Of a stretch of 6,185 nt of DNA, positions 5,441 through 6,185 are shown one piece after another; positions within the stretch are counted from its first letter, which is position 1; each line of letters starts with the position of its first letter. The notes under the pieces are model-generated. The model was not told the origin of the DNA. It made no database searches and saw only the letters and a list, made by a program, of their open reading frames with translations. The stretch comes from Anaerolineales bacterium (GTDB taxonomy: Bacteria > Chloroflexota > Anaerolineae > Promineifilales > Promineifilaceae): assembly GCA_020432595.1 (NCBI GenBank), contig JAGQGA010000207.1, positions 2,288 through 8,472 on the forward strand, written 5' to 3'. Both the position numbers and the translations under genes were made by a program.

Positions 5441-6185
5441 GCCTTATTCGCCATCACCTCACCAAAACCAAGCAACGCTTTCACCCGTGCATCGCTGGGT
5501 GCTTCGGCATAAACCCGCAGCACCGGCTCCGTGCCAGAAGGACGAATGAGCAGCCAACTGCCGTCATCCAGATAATATTTCACGCCGTCGGTCGTTTGAA
5601 TATCCTCGACGCGCACCCCCTCAATCTGGGCGGGGACCTCATCCAGCAGCATTTTGACCATCGCCGATTTGGCAACCGGCCGTTTGAGCTTCAAATCGGT
5701 GCGGGCATATTGTGCCGGGCCATATTTTTCCAGCAGATCGGCTACAACTTCATGCAGCGGCGCGCCCGCATCCGCCATCACTTCCAGCAGCAGCAGCCCC
5801 ATCAGCACCCCATCCCCTTCGGGAATATGCCCTTTAATGCTAATACCACCCGATTCCTCCCCGCCCATTAGCACATCATCGCTCATCATCAGGTCAGCAA
5901 TGTGGTTAAAGCCAACTGGCGTTTCAACAATCCCCAGCCCATGGGCAGCGGCAATGCGGTCTAACATGCGGGTGGTGGAAACAGTCCGCACCACTTTGCC
6001 CGTCCAGCCCCGCTTTTCCAGCAGATAGCGCAGCACCAGGGCAAAAATGCGGTGCGGGTCTACAAAGTTGCCGCGTGCATCCACTGCCCCAATCCGGTCA
6101 GCGTCACCATCGGTTGCCAGCCCTACGTCCCAATGCCCGGCCTGAATGGTGGACATGAGCAGCCCCAAATGTTTGGCAATGGGTT
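5437..6185 (-). CDS. Phosphoglucomutase/phosphomannomutase-family enzyme, C-terminal part
   Basis: The last 249 codons of an alpha-D-phosphohexomutase whose start lies beyond the right edge; full-length members have about 450-480 residues. These cytoplasmic enzymes move phosphate between C1 and C6 of hexoses through a phosphoserine, which is not in this part. Visible here: the metal-binding loop TDGDADRIG (6088-6114), with its three Asp; the sugar-binding loop GGEESGG (5845-5865); and the phosphate-binding loop RPSGTEP (5524-5544) followed by VLRVYAEA in the C-terminal domain. All catalytic motifs present in this half are intact. The GEESGG loop differs from the GEMSGH of bacterial PMM/PGM and the GEQSGH of GlmM, so the preferred sugar is left open between glucose and mannose. 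The reading frame stays open to the edge (residues N/K-P-I-A-K-H before LGLLMS). The LysM gene follows 211 nt downstream on the same strand. Confidence 0.9.
   Translation of the reverse strand, partial: PIAKHLGLLMSTIQAGHWDVGLATDGDADRIGAVDARGNFVDPHRIFALVLRYLLEKRGWTGKVVRTVSTTRMLDRIAAAHGLGIVETPVGFNHIADLMMSDDVLMGGEESGGISIKGHIPEGDGVLMGLLLLEVMADAGAPLHEVVADLLEKYGPAQYARTDLKLKRPVAKSAMVKMLLDEVPAQIEGVRVEDIQTTDGVKYYLDDGSWLLIRPSGTEPVLRVYAEAPSDARVKALLGFGEVMANKA

Noticed and set aside
5671..5686. Further copy of the AACGGCCGTT palindrome at AACCGGCCGTTT
   Set aside because: It has an extra C breaking the symmetry, so it was not counted.
5437..6168. Hexomutase starting at a TTG at 6166-6168
   Set aside because: The frame stays open to the window edge with family-like residues upstream, and the N-terminal phosphoserine domain must lie outside. 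It is a partial gene, not a short one with a TTG start.
1..6185. tRNA, rRNA, CRISPR array, insertion sequence or riboswitch
   Set aside because: No cloverleaf, spaced direct-repeat array, transposase frame or recognisable riboswitch core was seen on either strand.

Overview
The window is bacterial chromosomal DNA with compact genes on both strands, Shine-Dalgarno-type ribosome binding sites and moderately high GC in the coding parts. The style of the proteins (an acetyl-CoA synthetase with an extra loop before the hinge, a PGM/PMM-family hexomutase of the GEESGG type, a small single-LysM secreted protein, a short EamA-type transporter) and the intergenic heptamer repeats suggest a Chloroflexota-like organism. 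That placement is an impression from protein style and is not proven by anything here.

Layout, left to right. Positions 1-134 (minus) hold the start of a small EamA/DMT-type membrane transporter that runs off the left edge. Positions 135-577 are a divergent intergenic region with a plausible minus-strand promoter for the transporter and a near-consensus plus-strand sigma70 promoter (TTGACA-17-TATGAT). A leader of about 137 nt follows, carrying two copies of the palindrome AACGGCCGTT. Positions 578-2638 (plus) encode a complete, catalytically intact AMP-forming acetyl-CoA synthetase (acs). A perfect 15-bp bidirectional terminator at 2649-2686 separates it from a convergent paralogue at 2700-4253 (minus). 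That paralogue keeps the ACS scaffold, but its ATP-binding P-loop, several other active-site motifs and the whole C-terminal lid domain are degenerate or missing, so it looks like a pseudoenzyme. Positions 4254-4559 are non-coding, with one AACGGCCGTT copy, a 12-bp palindrome and a strong hairpin. Positions 4560-5225 (minus) encode an exported LysM protein with an unrecognised C-terminal domain. Positions 5226-5436 are non-coding, with a leader hairpin and a CCCTACT-type repeat/hairpin. From 5437 to the right edge (minus) lies the C-terminal half of a phosphoglucomutase/phosphomannomutase-family enzyme.

The metabolic content is activation of acetate to acetyl-CoA (acs) and hexose-phosphate interconversion (hexomutase), alongside a cell-wall-associated protein. 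Hexomutase, LysM gene and ACS-like gene lie on the same strand, but gaps of 211 and 306 nt with hairpins argue against one tight operon.

The two points most worth a second look are the intact-frame but active-site-degenerate ACS paralogue convergent with a normal acs, and the palindrome AACGGCCGTT. The palindrome occurs six times exactly (plus one 9-base match) in 6.2 kb, in both coding and non-coding DNA and in more than one reading frame.
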